Source of the DNA: Dreissena polymorpha
Lineage: Eukaryota; Mollusca; Bivalvia; Myida; Dreissenidae
DNA: 64,000 bases
Assembly (NCBI RefSeq): GCF_020536995.1
Contig: NC_068359.1
Span: 74,456,879-74,520,878, forward strand
Reading direction: 5' to 3'
Positions 45,875 through 57,076 of the stretch are shown here, one piece after another (position 1 is the stretch's first letter; the number at the start of each line of letters is the position of its first letter). Under the pieces are notes generated by a model. The model did not search any database and was not told where the DNA came from. It saw only the letters and a list, made by a program, of their open reading frames with translations. The position numbers and the translations under genes were made by a program.

Positions 45875-48800
45875 GTTTTCAAATGTCCAAACAGTGGAAC
45901 TGTCAGAGAACGATGCAGTGAAATGGGTGTAAGTTTTGAATTAAATTGATACATTTCATTTCTAATTATAACATACACTATTATAATTCACTATTAACCC
46001 ACACAGTATCGCTACACAATAGTTATTATATACACATACATATAAATTAAACAATATGCAATTGAACTATTGTACGTTTCCATTATATAATGACTTCAAC
46101 GAATATAGCATACATCACGTAATTTAAAGAAACGTATTGCTCCTGAACAAGTTTAAAATAATTATTAAGCAGACTTAGTTTAATATGTTTGCATAAAAAA
46201 TAAATTACTTGTATATCACTTAAACAAAATGGAATGCTGCACCTGAACGCCTTATAAATCAAAATGTTTGATTACAGATCATATCAAACAACGGTAATGA
46301 TAATAATCAACACATTTAATAACATACATAAGGTTTGCGCACTCTAATTTTCTCAGTTAGGAAACTGCTATAAATTTAGATTCACTGCAGTCTTTCCATC
46401 TATTGCATATTGAAATGCGCCGAATTATATTCCGGGGATTGACCGTTTAAGTCATGTGAATACTTAAGACGAATCGGAACCATTCCTGGCCAAAACTTGT
46501 ACTAACCTACATATGCCACAAGATGCTTTACTATATACTGTTTACATAAGCCACAAGATATAACCATGTTTCACGTGTGTAGAACATACCGTTACAACCG
46601 TGTATCGACAATTTAAGTTCTATATACAATTGTGTGTTAAGTATTTGACTAATGCGTCAGGTTTTGAAATTTCGTTTCCCGTCTAAATAAGGACATAACA
46701 AGTTCGAGGTCCGGCTAGCCTTTTATCCTGACAAAACCCCAAGTGTTGTCATTGTTCGTCCAATGCATTGAATCTTGTTTAAATCCTTCTATGTTTATGG
46801 TTCTTGTTCCATACACAAGTTGATAAAAAGCACAATAATGTATATTCGGATAAGGTGTCAATAGTTAAATTGTATTATATATTTGTATTTAATTTGTCGA
46901 GCACACACACATATATCTGCATAACCAAACATTCAATCATATAATTAATTATTATGCTTAATATGTATACGTCTGACACGCATAAACATACTGTAATGTT
47001 TTGTAAGGACAGTCCGCACGAGCGGGTTTAGAAGACGGCCCAATAAGTTCCGTGTGCACATATTTTAATATGTTTCTGAGCGCCTTAAAGGACAACCGTA
47101 TCCCAAATACTGTTGATTAACATATTTTCTATTAAATAAAACCCTGTAATAGAAAAAATAATAGGTTTTACACCAATGAAACGTTCAGTGACTCGTGTTT
47201 TACACGTGAGTCGCAATCGGAATTTGCATATTGAAAATTGCTGTTGACACACAAATGCAACGTAAAAAGCACGTCGATTAAAAAAAAAGATATTGATTCG
47301 TTCCATTGCAGAATTCATCATACTTCTGCATGAATTGAAATGAAAAAGCCTACAACGAATTGCTTTTGTGAACCAGGTCTTTACCAGCCGATTTATTAGA
47401 ATATTGGTTCGCCTGTTTGTGAACATCGTTATATCTAAATTTATTTTAAGTTAGTCTACTTAACAAAACATGCATGTACTGTTCCACTGCACTGCATATC
47501 CTTTATGGGTAAACTTATTCCATGATTGGGATGTGTTTCACAATGTTTGATATACGTTGGTATATTCTCAATTATAATGTAAAACCGGTCCCGTGTTGAA
47601 GAATACGGGATTAAACAACCTAAACATAAATGGAATTTATGTTTTTGCGTCGCAAAAACTCGATAAGGACCTGTTAACAATACCAATTTGAATTTCGAAA
47701 ATATAACTTTAAATACTTTTTTTTTAATTTGTAAATATAAATGTTTACATAAACGCAATGTTCATGACTTGGCTATTTGTAAACATTTCCGATGTTTAAG
47801 TCTTGTCACACGTATATGAATTAAAATATCGAGTGGCTCTATTTCCAATATCAACATTTTCTGTTTGAAAAGCCCAATCGCAATGAAACAGAAGACACAT
47901 TTTAATCACGAATTGTAAATTATTATTGATATATACGTTACTTGAATCCTATTATAGTGTTAAGCAAGGATTGGTAATTCATAAAACATCGCTGAGTATC
48001 CCATTATGGCAATACAAAGCACATAGAAAATCACAAATGCAAACGGTAAAGGCCAGACGCTAGACCTTGTTTGCAATACATAAAGGTACGCATATGATGA
48101 AAATGCAATCATAAGTGTACGAAAATTGAAAGACTATGTATACAAATTTATTATTTTATTTTAAATGGTTGCATAGTGCGACTTTCTTGAAGAATACATA
48201 CGTATTACAATATAAACGTGTGATGATGGTTTATACCAAAACCATATACATATAAGCATGAGGTATGTCTGCTGGCTTATTCGAAATGAAAGAACATGAA
48301 GATTGTTTTATCGGCTTGCATTTGCAAAACGGGCGAAAATTCTTAATTTACGTCAAATGTACGTCACATTCGTTTTTTTATATGTTAATATACGTGGAAA
48401 ACAATGACTGCCCGTACAATACTATTTATTTTTAGCATTGTTTCTTTGACAAAGGTTTCAAATAAATAACCTTATTTGCAGCAGTTAAAATGTAAAGTAA
48501 ATTATATTTCTATAAACAATGCATATTAATGTAGTGATTTAATACAACAATGACTTGTTATTGAAAAACATAAAAGTACAATTTTCTGTTAAAATATTCA
48601 AAATTACACACTCTCGTAGTTAGATCGTTATTCACCAGGTATTAACGTCGGAAATTCGAATATGCTTTAACTATATAAGTTCAGTATTAAAGTGTTATCT
48701 AATATTACAAGGAAAATACAACTGTCAGACTACGATATATTTTGATAATACATAGGAATCATTTGTATGAGTAATTGCAGTTTATGAATGCACGTGTTGT

Positions 48801-49881
48801 ATTATCGTACCAAATAAGCTAGCTTTGGTTCAGGTTTTAGAATCTATTGCGGCTTTTGTAGTTGAACCATGTGTAATATAATTATGTCAATTGTAATGGC
48901 TTCCTCACAAGTACTCTTTTGTAAAAAAATTTGTATGAGAGCATGAAATCGTGTCGGTATTCATTCAAAATGAAATTCGTGCATGTGTTCTAGTATCCAC
49001 ATGGTAATAATCCACTTCAATAAATCAGCCCCAATCCTATTCAGTGATACGTATCGCTCTATTCAAGATAAATAGTTAAACTAACATAATTTTGCTAATT
49101 TATGGCGTATTTAAGCTACCGTGATTATTATATAGTAACACAACACATTAATCATGCATATAAAGGCAGGACTTCCATCAAACAGTGACATGCACAACGA
49201 ATGATTGCACATCCATTTTTGAATGGTTCAATAAAAGCTTTTCTTGCTATAAAACAAATGTGTTTTAAACATCCAATTACACTTTAATTTATCTAAAATA
49301 ACACGTTATTTATTTAAAAGCCTGGTAGAGAAACTTTGCATTGTGATGTATGCTTTCAAAGCAGTTTGATGTTTATAACTGAAAACTTGAAATATGTACC
49401 TATATATTATTTGTTGTATTTCCGACTAGCCAAAGTAGTGAAAGAATTGAGTATATAATTACGAATAATTGGACTCCAGAAATATTAGCTGTGAGTGCAT
49501 TTTTTATCATTTGTTTTCCTTTGTAGAGTTGCATTCAGCGGTTTATCTCCCGTGCGTAAGAGGAAAGGTTGATATCAATAGTAAAACGTTTTTGTTTTGT
49601 GTACATAAACGCCTGTGGTCCGGTATTTATGTTCATTTGCATAATAGTGTTTTGCTGGCCAATATACTTGTATAGTGCTTGTTTGATTCGGTACGGTGGC
49701 ATATAAATGCCATTCATTCTTATGTTATAAAGGTTCACTTCACTTCTTCTACCTCGTTCCCACGACATACTAACTCATGGGGACGATTTAATCGAGGGGC
49801 GAAGATAGAGAACAGAGAAGTGCAAAACTAAAGAAAAGAGTAGTAAAGAGCGGTACAGAAATTAAAAGTGCAGCTAAAACG
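45875..49881 (+). CDS. Exon-like blocks upstream of a candidate host gene (tentative)
   Basis: Three short blocks have splice-like borders and stay open in compatible phases. 45875-45928 lies between CTTACAG and GTAAGT and encodes FSNVQTVELSENDAVKWV. 49527-49555 follows TTTGTAG, encodes VAFSGLSPV, and ends at GTAAGA. A block ending at 49881 with donor GTATGT encodes REQRSAKLKKRVVKSGTEIK; its acceptor is uncertain, with a TACTAAC branch-point-like word at about 49769. Conceptual joining gives a continuous frame, but the blocks are short and the intron of about 3.6 kb is unproven. The composition is less AT-rich than the surroundings. I recognise no protein family. Chance exons are a real alternative. 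Confidence 0.22.
45929..49526. other. AT-rich, intronic or intergenic; no gene seen
   Basis: No domain-bearing frame or repeat was recognised. If the exon-like blocks on either side are real, this is an intron. Confidence 0.4.
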
Positions 49882-50112
49882 GTATGTAACCTAATTAGCA
49901 AATTTTAAAGCTCAAATGTTGACCGTTTCGAGCTGTCACAATTGTGTCGGTTGATGTGTTAGTTTGTTAGAAAACAATAAGTTTTTGTGTTAAAATACTT
50001 TATCTGTTTATGTAATTTATAATTATTTCTTTATACAAAAACACGTATACAATTTTCGGTATAATACAAGCAATATTTCAGACAACCGGGGGCCTCCTCG
50101 TATTAAAGTGAG

Positions 50113-50879
50113 CCCAAAAACCAGTTCGCAAACTTTAGCGGACATCTGTCTTTGGTATCAGTTAAATCAACGAGTAAGGGAATGGAAGAGGCTGACTCTT
50201 ATGCGGATTTGCTCTTAGTGGTCAGTATATAATTATACATTGGAGTTGATCCGATTAAATCTTTCGGGTCGACGTGTTGAATTTGGAAACGAGATTTTTA
50301 AAAGCGGAATATTATTTTAACCATAGTATTCTCAATTCGCCTATTTTGCAAATCGGAAATATGATGTGTATTTGAGCGAACAATATAAGTAGACATAACT
50401 CATTACTGTTACAAATATATTTTACCTGCAAACGAGGTTTTACACTGTTTGTGTTCATTGATATCGGACATATACAGGTATTGGTCGTTTGAAAAAAGGA
50501 CAGCACATTAAGTTATAAATTTTAAATAATAGGAATAATCGCGCTCAAATATCAATTAAACATTTTAATATTAGGCGAATACAATGATCACCAATAGCTG
50601 TATTAGCTGTCTATTTTATTAATTTTACAATACAAATGCAACGTATAATACACAAACGTGAACGCATATAAAATATGCAATTTAATGAAGTACTAAGCCA
50701 TATGTTATTTCACTATATAGAAAGCTAAACAAGTGATTAAAATATTACAAAAACTTATTTCTCGGCAGGAGTGGAATTCCAGCGCAGCATCGACTCGGCC
50801 CTTGTCTTCACTGGCATCCACAGATTTTTGTCTAACCGACTTTAACATCGGTCTTTCAGAAACAAAACTAAATTGGTAA
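50113..50879 (+). CDS. Two candidate terminal exons of an unidentified host gene
   Basis: Block 50113-50220 (36 codons, PKNQFANFSGHLSLVSVKST then KGMEEADSYADLLLV) ends at a GTCAGT donor. Block 50769-50879 follows TCGGCAG and continues in the same phase with EWNSSAASTRPLSSLASTDF and SETKLNW, then TAA at 50877-50879. Both are open, of even composition and higher in GC than their surroundings, which is the main evidence. The acceptor of the first block is weak, because an upstream TTTCAG at 50091 would lead into a stop in this frame. An ATG at 50182 could also be a start. The joined tail is rich in Ser/Thr and acidic residues; no family is recognised. No polyadenylation signal was seen just downstream. 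Confidence 0.35.
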
Positions 50880-51002
50880 ATATGTATAACGGCTCCGCAC
50901 TATAAAACAGTTGTACCACACGGAGCAGACACATCATTTTTGAGGCTTAGACTAATGTTAATTTAATGCTGTTGTTGCTGTTAAGTAATATGCTTTGTTG
51001 AT

Positions 51003-51481
51003 TTAAAGGGACCTTTTCGAAGATTTTGGTATGTAATGAAGTTTGTCATTGAATGCTGTATATTGATAAATGTAAAAATTTGATCTAAAAAGCTCCAGTT
51101 AAAAAAAAACTTAAGAAAGAAAAAAGTAACCCTCAACTGGGCTGAACCACTGACCCCTGAAGAAAAAAACCTAACGCTTAGACCACTTGACCATCCGTGC
51201 TCATACAATGAGCGATGTTTTTTATACTTAAAATAAGCAATCCTCATAGTGTTTCTAATTATAACGACAACAACCGAACTCTCCAAATTATTCAATCGTT
51301 TCGCGTTGCAACGCTTTATAATTTTATTTTTTTAAATTTTGAACCGATGCCTATAATGGCTATTTTAGAGCATGGTTAATGGTAAGTAATACTGTTTCCT
51401 CACTAATACGTTGACGAGAACGACAATTTGTGAATCTGAAAAAAATATTTTGTCAATTAACCAAAACGTGAAAAGGCCCAA
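51003..51481. mobile_element. TTAA-flanked MITE-like element with an internal tRNA-like sequence
   Basis: The left end is TTAA then AGGGACCTTTTCGAAGATTT; the right end reads CCAAAACGTGAAAAGGCCC, the inverted counterpart with a few changes. About 480 bp, no coding capacity. Inside, on the minus strand, lies a tRNA-like head (51129-51203). The terminal AGGGAC and TTAA resemble those of the 10.3-kb element at 15501, suggesting mobilisation by a related transposase. The right TTAA is eroded to ATTT. The family is recognised from memory as common in bivalves. Confidence 0.68.
51129..51203 (-). repeat. tRNA-like (SINE-type) promoter region
   Basis: On the minus strand GAGCACGGATGGTCAAGTGG contains a perfect Pol III A box TGGTCAAGTGG. 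The B box is GGTTCAGCCC (51139-51148), one base short of GGTTCGAGCCC. The Ser/Leu-type leader is recognisable, but the anticodon arm does not fold well, so it is not a functional tRNA. Confidence 0.7.
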
Positions 51482-52004
51482 TTTATATTCAATTTCAAAC
51501 TAACCAGCGGACACGCCGTCATTACGGAATGACCAGGATGGTTTAATCGCTTCTCTACAGATACCGTGACCCAGGACGGAAAATACACTTAATTATTTCA
51601 TTAGACGTTGACTAAGGTCGTGGAGAAATCTTGGCAATCATGTATCATCCACACGGGCAGATAACGGTTCGAACGATATTCACATATTATTATTTTTAGA
51701 AACTCTGAAACTTCAATTGATATTCGATATTCGGTTTTCTCTTTGACTAATCTTGACGTGGAATTATCTTGAAGCTCACAGCACGTCCGTAATAAAAGAC
51801 AAACCTCTATCAATATTAACATCGAATAATACTTAAAATTTTAGAATAAGTATTGCATTCTCACATAAATATTCATATGGTAAAATCGTCACAACATCAA
51901 TTATGACCACATGCATATCCTTCTTCGATAGATATAAACATGTTGTAAAAAACAACACAGACTGTCCACAATGATATACGCTCCTTAAGTGATATTCACA
52001 TTGT
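51482..52004. other. Intergenic, no gene seen
   Basis: AT-rich sequence up to the LINE target duplication; nothing recognised. Confidence 0.5.
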
Positions 52005-54443
52005 AGAATCTTAACAAAAAAATATTACCATCAATTGTTTCAAAATCTCAATCTGGTTTCATAAAAGGACGTTACATTGGTGAAAACGTTCGTCTTATCC
52101 AAGAATGCATAAACTATTTCAACAATTCAAATAATCCTGGTCTAATATTGTTTGCAGACTTTGAAAAGGCATTCGATTCGCTTGATCATTCATTTATGTT
52201 CTCTTGCTTAGAAAATATGAACTTTGGTGAAAGTCTCATTCAATGGGTCAACTTATTCTATACCGATATTAACAGTATAATCATTAATAATGGCTTCTTT
52301 TCAAACAGTTTTAACATCGAACGAGGGGTTCGACAAGGATGTCCACTCTCATCATCGCTATTTATTATTTGCATCGAGTATCTATCACATCACATCCAAT
52401 CAAATAAACACATAAAAGGCATATCACTAGAACCTGACGAAGAAATCAAACAATCCCTATTTGCTGACGATGCAACTTATTTTTTAAATAACAATTACGA
52501 TTCTTTCCATAACCTTATAGAGTCGCTAACCCTTTACGGAATGACATCGGGTCTTAAACTAAACAAAAGTAAATGTACTGTGCTACGAGTAGGTAAATTA
52601 AAACAAAGTAATGTTCAATATAAAAAAGAAATGAAATTTAATTGGACATCCGATGAAGCCACAACGTTAGGAATTACATTCACAAATAATGAAAAGGATA
52701 CAGTTCTTAAAAACATACTACCTAAATTACAGAATTTTAAAAACTGCTTAAAATCATGGCATCATCGTAAACTTACACTAATCGGAAAAAACACAGTATT
52801 GAAAACGTTTGCACTTCCTAAATTAATATATGTATTAACAGTTCTCCCAAATCCACCAAATGATGTTATTAACGATATAAAATCAGCAATATTTAATTTC
52901 ATATGGGACGGTAAGCCTGATAAAATAAAAAGAACTCAGTTAATTCAATCTGTAGAAAATGGAGGTATCCAATTAACGAACATTGACTCATTCTTGAATG
53001 CAGTCAAATGCAGCTGGGTTAAACGATACCTAGATAATACCAATACGAGTAAATGGAAATTATTCTACCAGAAAATCCTAAAATAATATGGTGACTCCTT
53101 ACTCTTTGAATGTAACATCAGCAATACTATCTTACATGAAATTTCAAACGAAAACATATTTCTGTCTGATGTTCTATCAGCGTGGAGTGATGTCACTCAT
53201 AACTTAGAAACCCAAACCAGCAGTAAAACAATTTTTTGGAACAATAAAGACATAACTTCAAACAATAAGACGTTTTACTATAAAGACTGGTTTGAACGAA
53301 GCATTAAATATGTCGACCAATTATATGACTACAGAATTAAGGATTTCTACTCTTTTGATAATATATGCTACATATACGGAATACCTTTAAATAATTTTCT
53401 GAAGTACTACACACTAATCAAAAACATACCCATACATATTAAATCTGAAATCAATACAAATAATACACCATGTACTCAAACAACATTTGTAGAAAACATA
53501 CTTGGAAGAAAAAACAAAACAAATACAATATTCTACACACTACAAATTAAAAACCCTACAGAAAACTCCAAAATCCAAAATAAATGGCAAGTCCTTTTTG
53601 GAGAAAATGAGCTTAATTGGAAACACATATTTACCATGCCATATAAAGCAACTATTGAAAGCACACTGAGAAATTTTCAATATAAATACATCCATAGAAT
53701 TATAGCTACAAAAAAAAATATCTTTAAATGCAAATTATCTAACTCAAATCTGTGTGACTTCTGCAGTGAAAACATTGAAACTATAGAACATCTTTTTTGG
53801 GAGTGCAAACACATCCAGCCTATTTGGAATCAATTAATATCCTTTCTTGAACAACATCAACTAAACGTTAAACTATCATTCTTAAATGTAAGTTTCGGAA
53901 TTAACTCATTGAAATCAATAGACTGTAATAATATTTATGGTTATATTGATGAAATATTTTATCTTAAACATGAAGTACAAAAACAAGTACCAAATTTTAA
54001 TTGTTTTGTCCATAGTCTTAAACTAAAAATACAGATTGAGAAAGAAATAGCCCTCAGTAATGACACATTACAAATCTTTGAACAAAAATGGAATCGGATA
54101 AAATTCTCATAATGTTTTGTCCACTTATATACATTTCACTCTAATGTAAGTTTATCTCTCTAAAATAGTTTTTTTTTTTTCCAATCTGACAAGATCATTG
54201 TGAATATACAAAAAAACACACAAGTCCAGTATGCTTTCTTCCGACTTTATACAACTCATCATTTTTCATAACTATTCATCTGTTGTTCTTATCTTTTCTC
54301 TCTAAAAAAATAAATATATATTAGCATATCTTGTATAACATGTCTGAACTTTATTGCTTTGTACAATCACTATGTTGTATGATCATATACATGTTTACAT
54401 TGTATGTATGATATTGAATAAAAAAAAAAAAGAATCTTAACAA
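52005..54443 (+). mobile_element. Young 5'-truncated L1/Tx1-like LINE with 13-bp target duplication
   Basis: AGAATCTTAACAA occurs at 52005-52017 and again at 54431-54443 as a perfect target-site duplication. Between them lies the 3' part of the same LINE family as 9557-13861, ending in a shared 3' UTR (TTAGCATATCTTGTATAACATG) and a 12-A tail. The 5' truncation falls within the reverse transcriptase, typical of incomplete target-primed reverse transcription. A SINE begins a few bases after the second duplication. Confidence 0.95.
52022..54112 (+). pseudogene. LINE reverse transcriptase C-terminal half, one in-frame stop
   Basis: From 52022 the frame reads ILPSIVSKSQSGFIKGRYIG, then FADFEKAFDSLDHSF (motif A), ERGVRQGCPLSS, and FADD at 52460-52471 (motif C). 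It is open except for one TAA at 53084-53086 and then continues in the same frame, without shift, through the zf-RVT region (NLCDFCSENIETIEHLFWEC, about 53747-53806) to TAA at 54110-54112. So 2.1 kb of coding sequence has a single nonsense change and no frameshift, which supports a recent insertion. The endonuclease and the N-terminal part of reverse transcriptase are absent by truncation, so it cannot move itself. Confidence 0.92.
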
Positions 54444-54449
54444 TAATTA

Positions 54450-54661
54450 ATGTCGACGTGGTTTAATTGATATGGTATCCGCCTAGCGACCGGGAGGTCA
54501 CGGGTTCGATCTTCACTGCGGGAGCGTTCATTAGATATTCTTCAAAGACACTTATTACTGGGTTTGAAACCCAAGAAAAGGACTCGATGGCGATTCATTT
54601 ATTAAGTACTTAGTACTTTAAATGCAATTGAGCTAAAATAAATAGGTACAAACTAAACAAT
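54450..54661 (+). mobile_element. tRNA-derived SINE
   Basis: The head reads GTCGACGTGGTTTAATTGAT with a weak A box and GGTCACGGGTTCGATCTTCA with a B box (GGTTCGATCTT). A central conserved-looking block follows (ACTGGGTTTGAAACCCAAGA, AAAGGACTCGATGGCGATTC), and the tail ends GAGCTAAAATAAATAGGTAC. This is the layout of tRNA-derived SINEs with a central domain found in molluscs (MetaSINE or V-SINE type; exact family not determined). Length is about 210 bp. The LINE at 52005 inserted immediately upstream. Confidence 0.7.
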
Positions 54662-55288
54662 GAATATCATGGAATGTACGGACGTGTATATAATGATATT
54701 CGAAAGTTGAAGCAAAGCATTGGAAATTTAATCTGAACTTGCCGACAGTCATAGAATGTCCAAATGTGTAGACACACGCCGATCGGTATTTATTCAGTAG
54801 AAAATCGACAATCAATAACTTTTCGGGTAGACAACGGTTTGATCATAGGCACCAGGTATGATAAACACAATCAAATAAGGTCCGATCGATATTAACAATG
54901 CAGAATCTTGACCATACTTGACTTTTCATAAGAGTAGTCCCCGCTGTTCAAGTCGACACATTGTCCACTGGATATTAACATAATTGTAGAAGTATGCGAA
55001 TCATATAATTTCGTACACAAAGGGTAAATAAAGTACACACAGTATTGTAATGTGGTGTACATGCGATTGCTAACGTTTGCTTTATACATTATATACATGA
55101 CCAGCAATATGTTAGCACGTTTGTATATCTTGATATTCTTTCTGAAGTTTCACAGGTCTTGTTAATGAGTCACTGTACATTTATTTCATGGGATTTCGGT
55201 TAGATTAATGAAATTACAGTCAAACGTAATGAACATATTCAAAATTCGTGGCGTTTTACAATTTAACAAAAAGCAAAGGACAACAACA
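54662..55288. other. Intergenic, no gene seen
   Basis: AT-rich, no supported feature before the BEL/Pao target duplication at 55289-55293. Confidence 0.5.
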
Positions 55289-55293
55289 ACGAC

Positions 55294-55496
55294 TGTTCGG
55301 GGGATATCTATAAGTGTCACCTGTGGGGGTAAAGGACTATATTTCATTGTTTTTCACCATTTATTCTCGAAGCATAGCATAACTATTTCTGGTTCGATTT
55401 ACTCACACACAAGTAAAACATTCGATTAAAATGGTTATAGTACACTATTAAAGATAAACAATATTTTTAGGTTACACATCACTATCCTTCATAACA
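55294..55496 (-). repeat. 3' LTR of the BEL/Pao element
   Basis: On the plus strand it starts TGTTCGGGGGATATC and ends CCTTCATAACA. It matches 62460-62662 with no difference seen by eye. A purine run (GTAGGGGGGTA on the minus strand) adjoins it as polypurine tract. Confidence 0.95.
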
Positions 55497-57060
55497 TACC
55501 CCCCTACGTTGATGGAACCTAGCCATCAACCAAACAAGACAACAGATAATAACACACTAACAAATATTGTTCAAACATAACCACATTTATAATCGATCTT
55601 CATTAATGTTCACTATGCAGCAACTATTTTGCTTTAATTCACATTGTCGATAAACCTATGAGAATATGAGTTTGGTTAAGTTTACTATCGATGATACCAA
55701 ACAAATTAGTCTAGTGCAGTGGAAGTTTTTGCGAATTGCGACTTTTCTATATCAATATCCATTAACACTATATATCATAATGATTAAATGGCAACAATGA
55801 CTATATTTCAACATCAAAGTTACAATGCTACAAGTATTATATATGTCAACATACTTGTGTACATATCATATCAATCTACTTTGCAACATTGATAAGCATA
55901 CATGTAAGTATACCTTAACTCACTTCTTCACAATTGTCACTATATCTGACAGCCGACATCTATTGAGATGCATATTCATTCCAACAGAAGCATAAAAATG
56001 TACATTTGGTTTGAATCCAAATCAATCCATAGAAATTTACAACAGGTAACCAGTATATTTTCTCAAACTTTCCTGTTTGATCAACAAATCATCACATAAG
56101 CATCATTTGTTCTAAATTAAATGAAACATTACCCAGTACTAGACAACAATTCTAAGTACATGTCTAATCAAGAATATCTTTCTTAAATTATTCATACATA
56201 TCCATTGTGAACTTGTCACCATTACAAAATGCATGTATCTCAATATTTTCTATATAAATATGTCATTTTAGATGTAATTCAATGACTTTCCAAGACAAAT
56301 AGGTATCATATACAATCACTTGCACAAATATGTTGTAAACAACAAACAATGAGTCTCAGCTATGTCTAGTCAACAACATATTTCAAATCTATTCTTGCAG
56401 TATAAAATGGATGTTCTCTGTCCATGATAATTAAACATAACCAAAAGAAAAATACAATCTATGTACACCACATCTTATAATCCAAGAAATTTCAAGAACA
56501 ACTAGAACTTTAATTCAAGTACAATTTCTCATTTACATGTTCATTATACAAAGCCATTCTTTGAAACTCACTATCATTTCAATCTAATACAAAGTAAATG
56601 TAGCTTCTTAATGAATCAAATTCCAAATATTTCCCAAAGTTGAATTACAATTTAATGCAATAAATTTTTTTTTTTTTTTTATTTTTTTTTTTTTTAAACA
56701 TAATAGCCATACTTTGAACATTATATGTAATATAAAAACACAAAACAAAGTATACAATCATAATCTTGACGTCTTTCCAATTGGTACGTCCTTCCAGGTT
56801 AGGTTGTACAGTCTCGTTCCCATGGCAATAAATGTTACTATCTCTGGTTTCTTCCTGAAACTCTAAGGATTTATATTGAGAAGGCAATGGGATTATTCTG
56901 CCCTTTAACACTATGCCTCTCTAAAAAGATATTTATTGACCATAAATGCTTTAACCTAAATTAGAAAAGAAAGCTTTAGGGAGTTATTATGCCCTTTAAC
57001 ACAACTTTCTTCATGTTTTTATGACCCTAATGACAAAGTTAGTTATGACAACAATTTCAC
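55497..57060 (-). other. 3' non-coding region of the BEL/Pao element
   Basis: AT-rich, without an open frame of note, including an A-rich stretch near 56664-56695 (poly-T on plus). It lies between the integrase end and the 3' LTR and is part of the element. Confidence 0.7.
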
Positions 57061-57076
57061 TGTTCTTCATATCAGT

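Noticed and set aside
51340-51386. Possible exon ending at GTAAGTAAT
   Set aside because: It lies inside the TTAA-flanked MITE at 51003-51481 and matches that repeat as I remember it, so the splice-like site is coincidental.
54450-54530. Possible second functional tRNA gene
   Set aside because: The A box is weak, the arms do not fold and a SINE body with an A-rich tail follows, so it is the head of a SINE.
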